Shown piece by piece: positions 7,688 through 13,753 of a stretch of 13,753 nt of DNA. The first letter of the stretch is position 1, and each line of letters begins with the position of its first letter. The stretch is from Bacillota bacterium (GTDB taxonomy: Bacteria; Bacillota; Bacilli; Bacillales_B; DSM-18226). Made by a program: the position numbers and the translations under genes. Below the pieces are notes generated by a model. The model saw only the letters and a list, made by a program, of their open reading frames with translations, ran no database searches and was not told where the DNA came from. The DNA lies in contig JAUZQA010000035.1 of assembly GCA_030705665.1 (NCBI GenBank), positions 1-13,753 of the forward strand. The letters are read 5' to 3'.

Positions 7688-10321
7688 ATGAAAAATCTGA
7701 CTGGATCACAAATTCGCAGAATGTTTTTAGACTTTTTTAAGGAAAAAGGACATGCAATCGAACCAAGCGCATCACTTGTTCCGCACGATGACCCATCATT
7801 ATTATGGATTAACAGTGGCGTGGCAACGTTAAAGAAATACTTTGATGGCCGTGTCACACCAGAAAATCCGCGAATAACCAATGCGCAAAAGTCTATCCGT
7901 ACAAACGATATTGAAAACGTTGGGAAAACGGCTCGCCACCATACGTTTTTTGAGATGCTTGGTAATTTCTCTATTGGTGATTATTTTAAAGAAGAAGCGA
8001 TTGAGTGGGCATGGGAATTTCTAACCGATGAAAAATGGATTGGCTTTGACAAAGAGCTTTTATCCGTTACAATTCATCCGGAAGATCAAGAGGCATTTGA
8101 ATACTGGAATAAAAAGATTGGAGTTCCTGAGGAAAGAATTATCCGCCTAGAAGGGAACTTCTGGGATATTGGCGAAGGTCCAAGTGGTCCAAACACGGAA
8201 ATATTCTATGACCGTGGAGCGGAATATGGTGATGACCCTGAGGATCCTGAGTTATATCCTGGCGGTGAAAATGATCGTTACCTTGAGGTATGGAACCTCG
8301 TATTCTCACAATTTAATCATAATCCTGATGGAACATATACACCACTTCCAAGAAAGAATATTGATACTGGAATGGGCTTAGAAAGAATGGCATCCGTTGT
8401 TCAAAATGTTCCAACTAACTTTGACACAGACTTGTTCATCCCAATCATTCGGGCAACTGAACAAATTTCGGGAGTAAAGTACGGAGCAGACAAAGGAACA
8501 GATGTTGCTTTTAAGGTAATTGCCGACCATATTCGGACAGTGGCCTTTGCTGTAGGTGATGGGGCTTTGCCATCGAACGAAGGCCGGGGTTATGTACTGC
8601 GCCGATTACTGCGCCGGGCTGTTCGTTATGCCAAACAGATCAATATTAACCGTCCATTTATGTATGAGTTAGTTCCTGTTGTCGGCGAGATCATGGTTGA
8701 TTTTTACCCTGAAGTAAAAGAAAAAGTTGACTTCATTGAAAAGGTAATCAGAAACGAAGAAGAACGTTTCCATGAAACTCTCCACGAAGGATTATCAATT
8801 TTAGCAGGGGTAATGAATAAAGAAAAAGAAAAAGGAAGCAACACAATTCCTGGAACTGATGTTTTCCGCTTATATGACACCTACGGATTCCCTGTTGAAT
8901 TAACAGAGGAATATGCAGAAGAAGAGGGAATGAAGATCGATCATGCTGGTTTTGAGGCGGAAATGGAGCTTCAGCGTGAACGTGCCCGGGCTGCTCGTCA
9001 GGATGTAGATTCCATGCATGTTCAAGGCGGTGTCCTCGGAGATATTAAAGTTGGTAGTGAATTCACAGGATATGATCAGCTTGAAACATCGTCCACTGTA
9101 TTAGCGATTATTAAAGATGGGCAGCTAATCAATGAAGCTGGCAGTGGAGAAGAAATTCAATTTATTCTTGATAAAACTCCATTTTATGCTGAGAGCGGCG
9201 GTCAAATTGCCGACCATGGACTTTTAGAAAAGGCTGGACTAAAGGTAGCTGTTAAAGACGTTCAAAAGGCGCCAAATGGGCAAAACCTTCATAAAGCGGT
9301 TGTAACTGAAGGAACATTAAAAACAAACGATCAAGTAGCTGCACGGGTGGATGCGGTAAACCGAGTAAAAATAATCAAAAACCACACTGCTACACATTTA
9401 TTGCAAAAGGCTTTAAAAACCGTCCTTGGAGAGCATGTAAATCAAGCAGGGTCTCTTGTTGAACCAGAAAGGCTGCGTTTTGACTTCTCACATTTTGGTC
9501 AAGTAAAAGCGGAAGAACTTGAACAGGTAGAAAAAATAGTCAACGAACAAATCTGGAAAAATATAGAGGTCGATATTACTTTCAAACCAATCGCAGAAGC
9601 AAAACAAATGGGTGCTATGGCCTTATTTGGTGAAAAATATGGTGATATCGTTCGTGTTGTTCAAGTTGGTGATTTTAGTCTTGAATTATGTGGCGGCTGC
9701 CATGTTCCAAACACATCTGTCATTGGCTTATTTAAAATTGTTTCGGAAAGTGGAATCGGTGCTGGTACAAGAAGGATTGAAGCAGTAACGGGTGAAGCAG
9801 CCTATCATTTATTAAATGAGCAGGTTGGCTTGTTAAGGGATGCAGCAGAAAAATTAAAGGCAAATCCAAAAGATATCGTGAATCGAATTGATGGTTTGAT
9901 GAGCGAAATCAAACAATTGCAGCGTGAAAATGAATCATTATCTGCCAAGTTAGGGAATATTGAAGCTGGAAACCTATTAGAAAATGTAAAAGAAATTAAC
10001 GGTGTAAAAGTTTTAGCTGCCAAGGTTCAAGCAGCGGATATGAATAACTTAAGAAATATGGCAGATGATATTAAGCAAAAATTAGGTTCAGCCATTGTTG
10101 TCCTAGGAAGTCCAAGCGAAGGAAAAGTTAACCTAATTGCAGCAGTAACAAAGGATTTAACGGAAAAAGGATACCACGCCGGTAAATTAATTAAAGAGGT
10201 TGCAGCTGTTTGCGGCGGCGGCGGCGGCGGTCGCCCTGATATGGCACAAGCAGGCGGTAAAAACCCTGAAAAACTTGACCAGGCAATTCAAATTGTTGAA
10301 GAACTGGTGAAATCCATTTGA
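7688..10321 (+). CDS. alaS: Alanyl-tRNA synthetase
   Basis: AlaRS charges tRNA-Ala with alanine and hydrolyses wrongly made Ser- or Gly-tRNA-Ala. With the start at 7688 it has 877 residues, close to the B. subtilis enzyme. The class II catalytic domain covers roughly 1-240, with motif 2 around [13 protein letters not shown] (83-95) and motif 3 around [10 protein letters not shown] (226-235). The tRNA-recognition domain follows. The editing domain has the zinc site His566-x3-His570 (HTATH) and Cys668-x3-His672 (CGGCH), equivalent to the His564, His568, Cys666 and His670 set of E. coli. A coiled-coil stretch (about 722-760) leads to the C-Ala domain with its glycine-rich [16 protein letters not shown] (842-857). 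No key residue is missing. Expression is controlled by the T-box leader upstream. Confidence 0.98.
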   Translation: MKNLTGSQIRRMFLDFFKEKGHAIEPSASLVPHDDPSLLWINSGVATLKKYFDGRVTPENPRITNAQKSIRTNDIENVGKTARHHTFFEMLGNFSIGDYFKEEAIEWAWEFLTDEKWIGFDKELLSVTIHPEDQEAFEYWNKKIGVPEERIIRLEGNFWDIGEGPSGPNTEIFYDRGAEYGDDPEDPELYPGGENDRYLEVWNLVFSQFNHNPDGTYTPLPRKNIDTGMGLERMASVVQNVPTNFDTDLFIPIIRATEQISGVKYGADKGTDVAFKVIADHIRTVAFAVGDGALPSNEGRGYVLRRLLRRAVRYAKQININRPFMYELVPVVGEIMVDFYPEVKEKVDFIEKVIRNEEERFHETLHEGLSILAGVMNKEKEKGSNTIPGTDVFRLYDTYGFPVELTEEYAEEEGMKIDHAGFEAEMELQRERARAARQDVDSMHVQGGVLGDIKVGSEFTGYDQLETSSTVLAIIKDGQLINEAGSGEEIQFILDKTPFYAESGGQIADHGLLEKAGLKVAVKDVQKAPNGQNLHKAVVTEGTLKTNDQVAARVDAVNRVKIIKNHTATHLLQKALKTVLGEHVNQAGSLVEPERLRFDFSHFGQVKAEELEQVEKIVNEQIWKNIEVDITFKPIAEAKQMGAMALFGEKYGDIVRVVQVGDFSLELCGGCHVPNTSVIGLFKIVSESGIGAGTRRIEAVTGEAAYHLLNEQVGLLRDAAEKLKANPKDIVNRIDGLMSEIKQLQRENESLSAKLGNIEAGNLLENVKEINGVKVLAAKVQAADMNNLRNMADDIKQKLGSAIVVLGSPSEGKVNLIAAVTKDLTEKGYHAGKLIKEVAAVCGGGGGGRPDMAQAGGKNPEKLDQAIQIVEELVKSI

Positions 10322-10345
10322 TAAAAGCTTGAAGTAGTGTAAAAT
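10318..10345 (+). promoter_or_regulatory. Candidate sigma-A promoter for the ireB-ruvX-yrzB operon
   Basis: TTGATA (10318-10323, 5/6) and TAAAAT (10340-10345, 5/6) are 16 bases apart. The -35 overlaps the alaS stop codon. The start would be near 10352, 37 bases before ireB. No terminator is visible between alaS and ireB, so read-through from alaS may add to expression. Confidence 0.6.
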
Positions 10346-10376
10346 GTAGGTAACTATTACTCTCCTTTAAAAATGC

Positions 10377-10382
10377 GAGGTG
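10377..10382 (+). promoter_or_regulatory. Ribosome binding site that sets the ireB start
   Basis: GAGGTG lies 6 bases before ATG 10389. An in-frame GTG at 10380 is part of this site, so it should not be taken as the start codon. Confidence 0.8.
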
Positions 10383-10388
10383 TATGAA

Positions 10389-10655
10389 ATGAGCTCATTT
10401 GATAAAACAATGAGATTTAATTTTCCTGAGGAACCAATTGAACAAAATGTAAATGAAGTTCTGTTTCAAGTATACGAAGCCTTGCAGGAAAAAGGATATA
10501 ATCCGATCAATCAGATCGTTGGTTATCTATTATCTGGAGACCCTGCATATATCCCGCGTCATCGGGATGCCCGTAATATAATTCGGAAGCTCGAACGTGA
10601 TGAGATTATTGAGGAATTGGTAAAGTCCTACCTAAAACAACAACGAGAGGGCTAG
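10389..10655 (+). CDS. ireB: IreB/ReoM family regulatory phosphoprotein (YrzL)
   Basis: A small cytoplasmic protein of 88 residues in the IreB (DUF965) family. In Enterococcus faecalis, IreB is phosphorylated by the PASTA kinase IreK and affects cephalosporin resistance. In Listeria, the homologue ReoM is phosphorylated on Thr7 and controls ClpCP-dependent breakdown of MurA. The family core [20 protein letters not shown] (39-58) and the [16 protein letters not shown] tail are present. Thr7 is kept in [10 protein letters not shown], so control by a PrkC-type kinase is likely by homology. The start at ATG 10389 follows GAGGTG. The stop is 4 bases before ruvX. The grouping of ireB, ruvX, a DUF1292 gene and mltG is common in Firmicutes. 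Phosphorylation itself is inferred. Confidence 0.92.
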   Translation: MSSFDKTMRFNFPEEPIEQNVNEVLFQVYEALQEKGYNPINQIVGYLLSGDPAYIPRHRDARNIIRKLERDEIIEELVKSYLKQQREG

Positions 10656-10659
10656 ATGA

Positions 10660-11076
10660 ATGCGCACGATGGGATTGGATGTTGGCTCGAAAACAGTCGG
10701 AGTTGCAGTGAGTGATGAGCTTGGCTGGACTGCACAAGGCTTGAAAACACTCAAAATCAATGAAGAAAAAAATGAGTTTGGTTTTGATGAAGTTGGAGAA
10801 ATAATAAAAGAGTATGATGTCGGGCTTGTTGTCGTCGGATTTCCAAAAAATATGAACGGAACAATTGGTCCGCGCGGACAGGCCAGCCAGCAATACGCCG
10901 ATGAGATCGAAAATAGATTTTCTCTTCCTACGGTTTTGTGGGACGAGCGTCTAACCACTATGGCTGCCGAGCGAGTTTTGCTTGAAGCAGATGTGAGCCG
11001 AAAAAAGCGAAAAAAAGTCATTGATAAAATGGCAGCCATGATGATTTTACAAGGTTACCTTGATAGCCAAAATTAA
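10660..11076 (+). CDS. ruvX: RuvX/YqgF family RNase H-fold nuclease (YrrK)
   Basis: This 138-residue protein has the RNase H-like fold of the YqgF family, which is annotated as a putative Holliday junction resolvase and, in E. coli, takes part in processing the 5' end of 16S rRNA. The motif [16 protein letters not shown] (4-19) carries Asp7. [11 protein letters not shown] (57-67) is the second conserved strand and loop. [13 protein letters not shown] (93-105) carries Asp95 and Glu96, and Asp122 in KKVIDKMAA completes the acidic set. The start ATG at 10660 is 4 bases after the ireB stop, with GAGAGGG (10645-10651) in front. An out-of-frame ATG at 10656 is ignored. It is the middle gene of a tight operon with 4- and 12-base gaps. 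Confidence 0.94.
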   Translation: MRTMGLDVGSKTVGVAVSDELGWTAQGLKTLKINEEKNEFGFDEVGEIIKEYDVGLVVVGFPKNMNGTIGPRGQASQQYADEIENRFSLPTVLWDERLTTMAAERVLLEADVSRKKRKKVIDKMAAMMILQGYLDSQN

Positions 11077-11088
11077 TGAGGTGAAATA

Positions 11089-11379
11089 ATGAACCACGAT
11101 GAAAAACATATTACAGTTGTAGATGAAGAAGGAAACGAACAATTGTGTGAAGTTCTCTTTACATTTGATTCTGATGAATTTGGAAAGTCCTATGTACTCT
11201 ACTACCCAGTTGGTGCAGAAGAGGATGACGAAGATGATATCGAAATTCATGCTTCAGCGTTTATTCCAAAAGAAGATGGTGAGGATGGCGAATTAATGCC
11301 AATCGAAACCGATGAGGAATGGGATATGATTGAAGAGGTTTTAAACACATTCCTTGAAGAAGAAGAAGACGGACAATAA
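11089..11379 (+). CDS. yrzB: DUF1292 acidic protein (YrzB)
   Basis: A 96-residue protein that is strongly acidic throughout, with Asp/Glu runs such as [11 protein letters not shown] and EEEEDGQ at the C-terminus. The segment [33 protein letters not shown] (9-41) is typical of DUF1292, a family regularly found beside ruvX in Firmicutes. The function is unknown. There are no catalytic or metal motifs, signal peptide or membrane segment. GAGGTGA (11078-11084) gives a firm start, 12 bases after ruvX. The terminator at 11390 ends the operon here, whereas in B. subtilis mltG comes next. Confidence 0.9.
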   Translation: MNHDEKHITVVDEEGNEQLCEVLFTFDSDEFGKSYVLYYPVGAEEDDEDDIEIHASAFIPKEDGEDGELMPIETDEEWDMIEEVLNTFLEEEEDGQ

Positions 11380-11389
11380 TGGTCATCAA

Positions 11390-11420
11390 AAACCGGCATT
11401 TTTTGCCGGTTTATTTTTTT
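11390..11420 (+). terminator. Intrinsic terminator after yrzB
   Basis: AAACCGGCA (11390-11398) pairs perfectly with TGCCGGTTT (11404-11412) around a T5 loop, followed by seven T residues (11414-11420). It starts 10 bases after the yrzB stop. Confidence 0.93.
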
Positions 11421-11624
11421 GAAAACTGTAACAGAATGTTCGGAAATATTTATACAATTAATTCCTAGTAATGGTTAAAATTAAATTGTGGGAATTTTTT
11501 GTTTTTTCGAAAGGAGTGACAAAGAGGATAGGACGGTTTTAAGAGAATTTTTTTATAAACAAGGGGTATCATTTTAATTCATCTTTGCGATTGTATTCTC
11601 CTGTTGTATTTGAATTCAAGGTAT
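11421..11624. other. Intergenic region before the alcohol dehydrogenase gene, no clear promoter
   Basis: About 200 AT-rich bases lie between the yrzB terminator and the ribosome binding site of the dehydrogenase. I see no convincing sigma-A pair. An imperfect AT-rich inverted repeat (ACAATTAATT near 11455 and AATTAAATTGT near 11479) and a 10-base palindrome TTGAATTCAA (11610-11619), just before the ribosome binding site, are present. Both could be chance. No gene is seen here. Confidence 0.5.
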
Positions 11625-11630
11625 GGGAGG
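11625..11630 (+). promoter_or_regulatory. Ribosome binding site that sets the dehydrogenase start
   Basis: GGGAGG lies 8 bases before ATG 11639. The frame is open back to a TTG at 11585 without a usable site, and the internal Met codons at 11678 and 11687 have none either. Confidence 0.8.
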
Positions 11631-11638
11631 AAATTAAA

Positions 11639-12730
11639 ATGGAATTAGTTGACGTTCAACCTTTATCACAAACAAATATGAAAACAATGAAGGCACTTGT
11701 TTACAGAGGACCAGGAAGGAAAGAATGGACCGATGTACCAAAACCAACTATCCAGAAATCAACGGATGCAATAATAAAAATCGTTAAAACGACCATATGC
11801 GGCTCAGATCTCCACATTCTCAAAGGGGATGTTCCTGCTGTTACTGATGGACGAATCCTGGGTCATGAGGGCGTAGGAGTTATTGAAGAGATAGGACCAG
11901 GGGTACAAAATTTCAAGGTAGGAGATAAGGTTTTAATATCCTGTATTACCTCCTGCGGTAAATGCGATAATTGTAAAAAAGGTTTATATGCCCATTGTGA
12001 GGATGGGGGCTGGATTCTTGGCCATCTTATTGACGGTACACAAGCAGAATACGTAAGAATTCCATATGCAGATACAAGTCTATATCCAGTACCTCCTGGA
12101 ATAGATGATGAGGCAATGGTAATGTTAAGTGATATTCTCCCGACGGGATTTGAGATTGGGGTGCTTAATGGAAGAGTAAAACCGGGGGATACGATTGCTA
12201 TTATTGGGGCCGGTCCAGTAGGTTTATCAGCGCTATTAACGTCTCAGTTTTATTCTCCTGCTGAAATAATTATGGTTGACTTAGATGATAATCGCCTGGA
12301 AATAGCGAAGCAATTTGGTGCAACCAAAGTCGTTAATAGTTCAGATGGAATGGTAATCCAAAAGGTAAAGTACTTAACGGATGGTGGTAAAGGTGTGGAT
12401 GTTGCCATAGAAGCAGTTGGCATTCCTGCCACCTTTGATATCTGCCAAGAAATTATTAAACCAGGTGGAAATATAGCCAATATTGGGGTTCATGGGAAAA
12501 GTGTCGAATTCCATATTGAAAAGTTGTGGATTCACAATATTACTTTAACAACAGGGCTGGTAAGTACAAATTCAACACCTATGCTACTAAAATCAGTTGT
12601 TTCCAATAAATTAGAGCCTCAGAAATTAATTACGCATCGTTTTCCTCTAGAAGATATAATGAAAGGGTATGACGTCTTTGCAAATGCTGCAAAAGAACAA
12701 GCAATTAAGGTAATATTTTCAAATGAATAA
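11639..12730 (+). CDS. Zinc-dependent alcohol dehydrogenase (MDR family)
   Basis: A 363-residue medium-chain dehydrogenase that should oxidise an alcohol or reduce an aldehyde or ketone with a nicotinamide cofactor. The substrate cannot be told. The catalytic zinc ligands are Cys54 (TICGSDLH), His76 and Glu77 (GHEGVG). The structural zinc site has Cys106, Cys109, Cys112 and Cys120. The Rossmann motif GAGPVG is at 190-195, and Asp214 (MVDLDD) at the end of the second strand favours NAD over NADP. The extra 16-17 residues before the usual MKALVYRGPG start are kept because of the ribosome binding site. It has its own flanking terminators and splits yrzB from mltG, which are adjacent in B. subtilis, so it looks like an insertion of a single-gene unit. 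All catalytic residues are intact. Confidence 0.93.
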   Translation: MELVDVQPLSQTNMKTMKALVYRGPGRKEWTDVPKPTIQKSTDAIIKIVKTTICGSDLHILKGDVPAVTDGRILGHEGVGVIEEIGPGVQNFKVGDKVLISCITSCGKCDNCKKGLYAHCEDGGWILGHLIDGTQAEYVRIPYADTSLYPVPPGIDDEAMVMLSDILPTGFEIGVLNGRVKPGDTIAIIGAGPVGLSALLTSQFYSPAEIIMVDLDDNRLEIAKQFGATKVVNSSDGMVIQKVKYLTDGGKGVDVAIEAVGIPATFDICQEIIKPGGNIANIGVHGKSVEFHIEKLWIHNITLTTGLVSTNSTPMLLKSVVSNKLEPQKLITHRFPLEDIMKGYDVFANAAKEQAIKVIFSNE

Positions 12731-12801
12731 TAGCTTGTGTTATAGCTTTTTCGATAAACTTAAGCTCCTCAGATGAATTGATTCCATAGAAAATAAATGT
12801 G

Positions 12802-12833
12802 GAAAGGCAGCTGTATTAGGCTGTCTTTCTTTT
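12802..12833 (+). terminator. Intrinsic terminator after the alcohol dehydrogenase gene
   Basis: GAAAGGCAGC (12802-12811) pairs with GCTGTCTTTC (12820-12829), with one G-T wobble and an 8-base loop, followed by TTTT (12830-12833). It lies about 70 bases after the stop codon. The U-tract is short. Confidence 0.7.
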
Positions 12834-12842
12834 CGCCTTCGA

Positions 12843-12871
12843 TTGACATTTTTCGTCATATATGCTCAAAT
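12843..12871 (+). promoter_or_regulatory. Candidate promoter of mltG with extended -10
   Basis: TTGACA (12843-12848) matches consensus fully. After 17 bases comes TCAAAT (12866-12871, 4/6), preceded by TG and one base (12863-12865), which makes an extended -10. The start would be near 12878. The site lies between the dehydrogenase terminator and the next hairpin, in the right place to drive mltG. Confidence 0.6.
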
Positions 12872-12882
12872 TATTACAAAGT

Positions 12883-12909
12883 CCATTTGCATTGCAAATG
12901 GCTTTTTTT
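12883..12909 (+). terminator. Terminator-like hairpin in the mltG leader
   Basis: CCATTTGC (12883-12890) pairs perfectly with GCAAATGG (12894-12901) around a 3-base loop, then come C and seven T residues (12903-12909). It has the form of an intrinsic terminator, but it sits only a few bases after the predicted mltG start site and 41 bases before the start codon. It may end leftover read-through, attenuate mltG, or protect the 5' end of the mRNA. Confidence 0.7.
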
Positions 12910-12949
12910 AAGGTAATTAGGAAGATCTTTATTTGGGAGGGAAAAATTG

Positions 12950-13753
12950 GTGTCCGGAGTCGATAAAAAAACAAAGAAAATGAACCCGCTGAAACTTTTA
13001 GGAGAACAGGGGAAAATAAGAGTTTGGCGTCTAGTATCCATTGCAATTGTATTAATTGTCCTCGCCGCTCTAGGCGGAGGATATTTTTACATAACATCTG
13101 CATTAAATCCGTTATCACCTCAAAGCAAAGAGCAAAAAATTATTGAAATTCCATCAGGATCATCGGTAACAAAGATCTCTGGCATTTTACAATCTAAAGG
13201 AATCATAAAAGATGCTCGTGTTTTTAGTTATTACGTGAAATTTAAAAAAGAGTCAGGCTTTATGGCAGGCTCGTATCAACTCAGTCCATCCATGAATGTC
13301 CAAGAAGTCATTAATCGCTTGAAGTCAGGTAAAGTTGCTCCCGTAATTACGATTACGATTCCAGAAGGAAAACAGCTAAAAGAAATATCGCAAATTATTG
13401 CAAGTGCACTCCATAAGCCTGAAAATGATGTTTTAAACAGATTAAACGATCGAACGTACGTTCAAAAACTCATTGTAAAATATCCGAAATTATTATCAAA
13501 CGAAATCTTAAATAGCAATATCATGTATCCGCTTGAGGGTTACTTATTTCCTGCCACATATCCATTTTATAAGTCCAATCCTTCAATTGATGAAGTTATC
13601 AATATCATGCTCGAAAAATCAAATGAGGTTTTAGCCCCCTACCAGGATCAGCTCAAACAAAAAAAGCTAACCATTCATCAGTTATTAACGATGGCCTCAT
13701 TAATTGAACAAGAAGCTACCGAAAAAGCAGATCGAAATAAGATTTCAAGTGTA
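12950..13753 (+). CDS. mltG: Endolytic transglycosylase MltG (YrrL), partial at right edge
   Basis: MltG is a membrane-anchored lytic transglycosylase that cuts nascent glycan strands and sets their length. The visible 268 codons run to the edge without a stop. A basic cytoplasmic N-terminus is followed by one membrane helix (about 26-48). A LysM-like region comes next (about 62-128, with IPSGSSVTKISGILQSKGII). The YceG signature includes TIPEGKQLKEI (136-146), YPLEGYLFPATYPF (193-206) and MASLIEQEA (248-256). Glu253 corresponds to the catalytic Glu of E. coli MltG. The remaining catalytic domain lies beyond the window. GTG 12950 is taken as the start because GGGAGGG (12934-12940) is 9 bases upstream. 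TTG at 12947, one codon earlier and in frame, is possible. Confidence 0.94.
   Translation, partial: MSGVDKKTKKMNPLKLLGEQGKIRVWRLVSIAIVLIVLAALGGGYFYITSALNPLSPQSKEQKIIEIPSGSSVTKISGILQSKGIIKDARVFSYYVKFKKESGFMAGSYQLSPSMNVQEVINRLKSGKVAPVITITIPEGKQLKEISQIIASALHKPENDVLNRLNDRTYVQKLIVKYPKLLSNEILNSNIMYPLEGYLFPATYPFYKSNPSIDEVINIMLEKSNEVLAPYQDQLKQKKLTIHQLLTMASLIEQEATEKADRNKISSV

Noticed and set aside
7477..7881. 134-codon minus-strand open frame over the T-box and the start of alaS
   Set aside because: It is antisense to the riboswitch and the alaS coding region and has no recognisable protein character; it is a shadow.
10214..10231. Run of GGC codons near the end of alaS that looks like a microsatellite
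   Set aside because: It encodes the conserved glycine-rich [10 protein letters not shown] of the AlaRS C-Ala domain, so it is explained by the protein.
10632..11039. 135-codon minus-strand open frame over ruvX
   Set aside because: It lies fully antisense to an intact RuvX gene with all catalytic residues; its composition is a mirror of that gene.
11536..11569. Possible sigma-B promoter for the dehydrogenase (GTTTTA ... GGGTAT)
   Set aside because: The GGGTAT box is perfect, but the GTTTTA box is about 22 bases away, whereas sigma-B sites use roughly 12-15.
12816..13118. 100-codon minus-strand open frame before mltG
   Set aside because: It runs antisense through a terminator, the mltG promoter region and the mltG start, and shows no domain features.

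Overview
The window looks like a chromosomal segment of a low-GC Firmicute of the Bacillaceae type (Bacillus, Neobacillus or a close relative). The evidence is AT-rich DNA, strong GGAGG/GAGGTG ribosome binding sites, one T-box leader, U-tract terminators, and a gene order close to the mnmA(trmU)-yrrB-recD2(yrrC)-yrrD-yrzR-yrzQ-yrrI-alaS-yrzL-yrrK-yrzB-mltG(yrrL) block that I recall from Bacillus subtilis. I cannot name the species from sequence alone.

Layout. Bases 2-37 hold the last codons of an upstream gene, probably the cysteine desulfurase that feeds MnmA. mnmA (77-1195) ends at a terminator. A TPR protein of exactly six repeats (1293-1946) and the helicase RecD2 (1971-4373) form an operon. 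A long perfect inverted repeat (4382-4423) serves as a two-way terminator between recD2 and a convergent, secreted peptidoglycan amidase (4425-5126, minus). From the divergent intergenic region starts yrrD (PRC-barrel, TTG start), a small zinc ribbon and a 44-residue protein (5984-6118) that is shorter than usual ORF cut-offs. A terminator follows, then the membrane protein YrrI (6226-7305).

From 7318 a consensus sigma-A promoter drives a T-box leader and alaS (7688-10321). A second operon, ireB/reoM - ruvX - DUF1292 (10389-11379), ends at a clear terminator. A zinc alcohol dehydrogenase (11639-12730) then sits between this operon and mltG, the endolytic transglycosylase gene. mltG starts at a GTG at 12950 and runs off the right edge.

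How the genes relate. The content is mostly housekeeping: tRNA thiolation (mnmA), alanine tRNA charging with feedback by uncharged tRNA (T-box-alaS), DNA and rRNA maintenance (recD2, ruvX), and envelope functions (amidase, ireB/reoM, mltG). The two genes that look accessory to the conserved order are the amidase and the alcohol dehydrogenase. I looked for a new system such as a defence cassette, toxin-antitoxin pair, CRISPR array, phage or transposon, and see none. The points most worth a second look are regulatory: the terminator-like hairpin right after the predicted mltG start site, the inverted repeat before yrrD, and the altered active-site region of the amidase.
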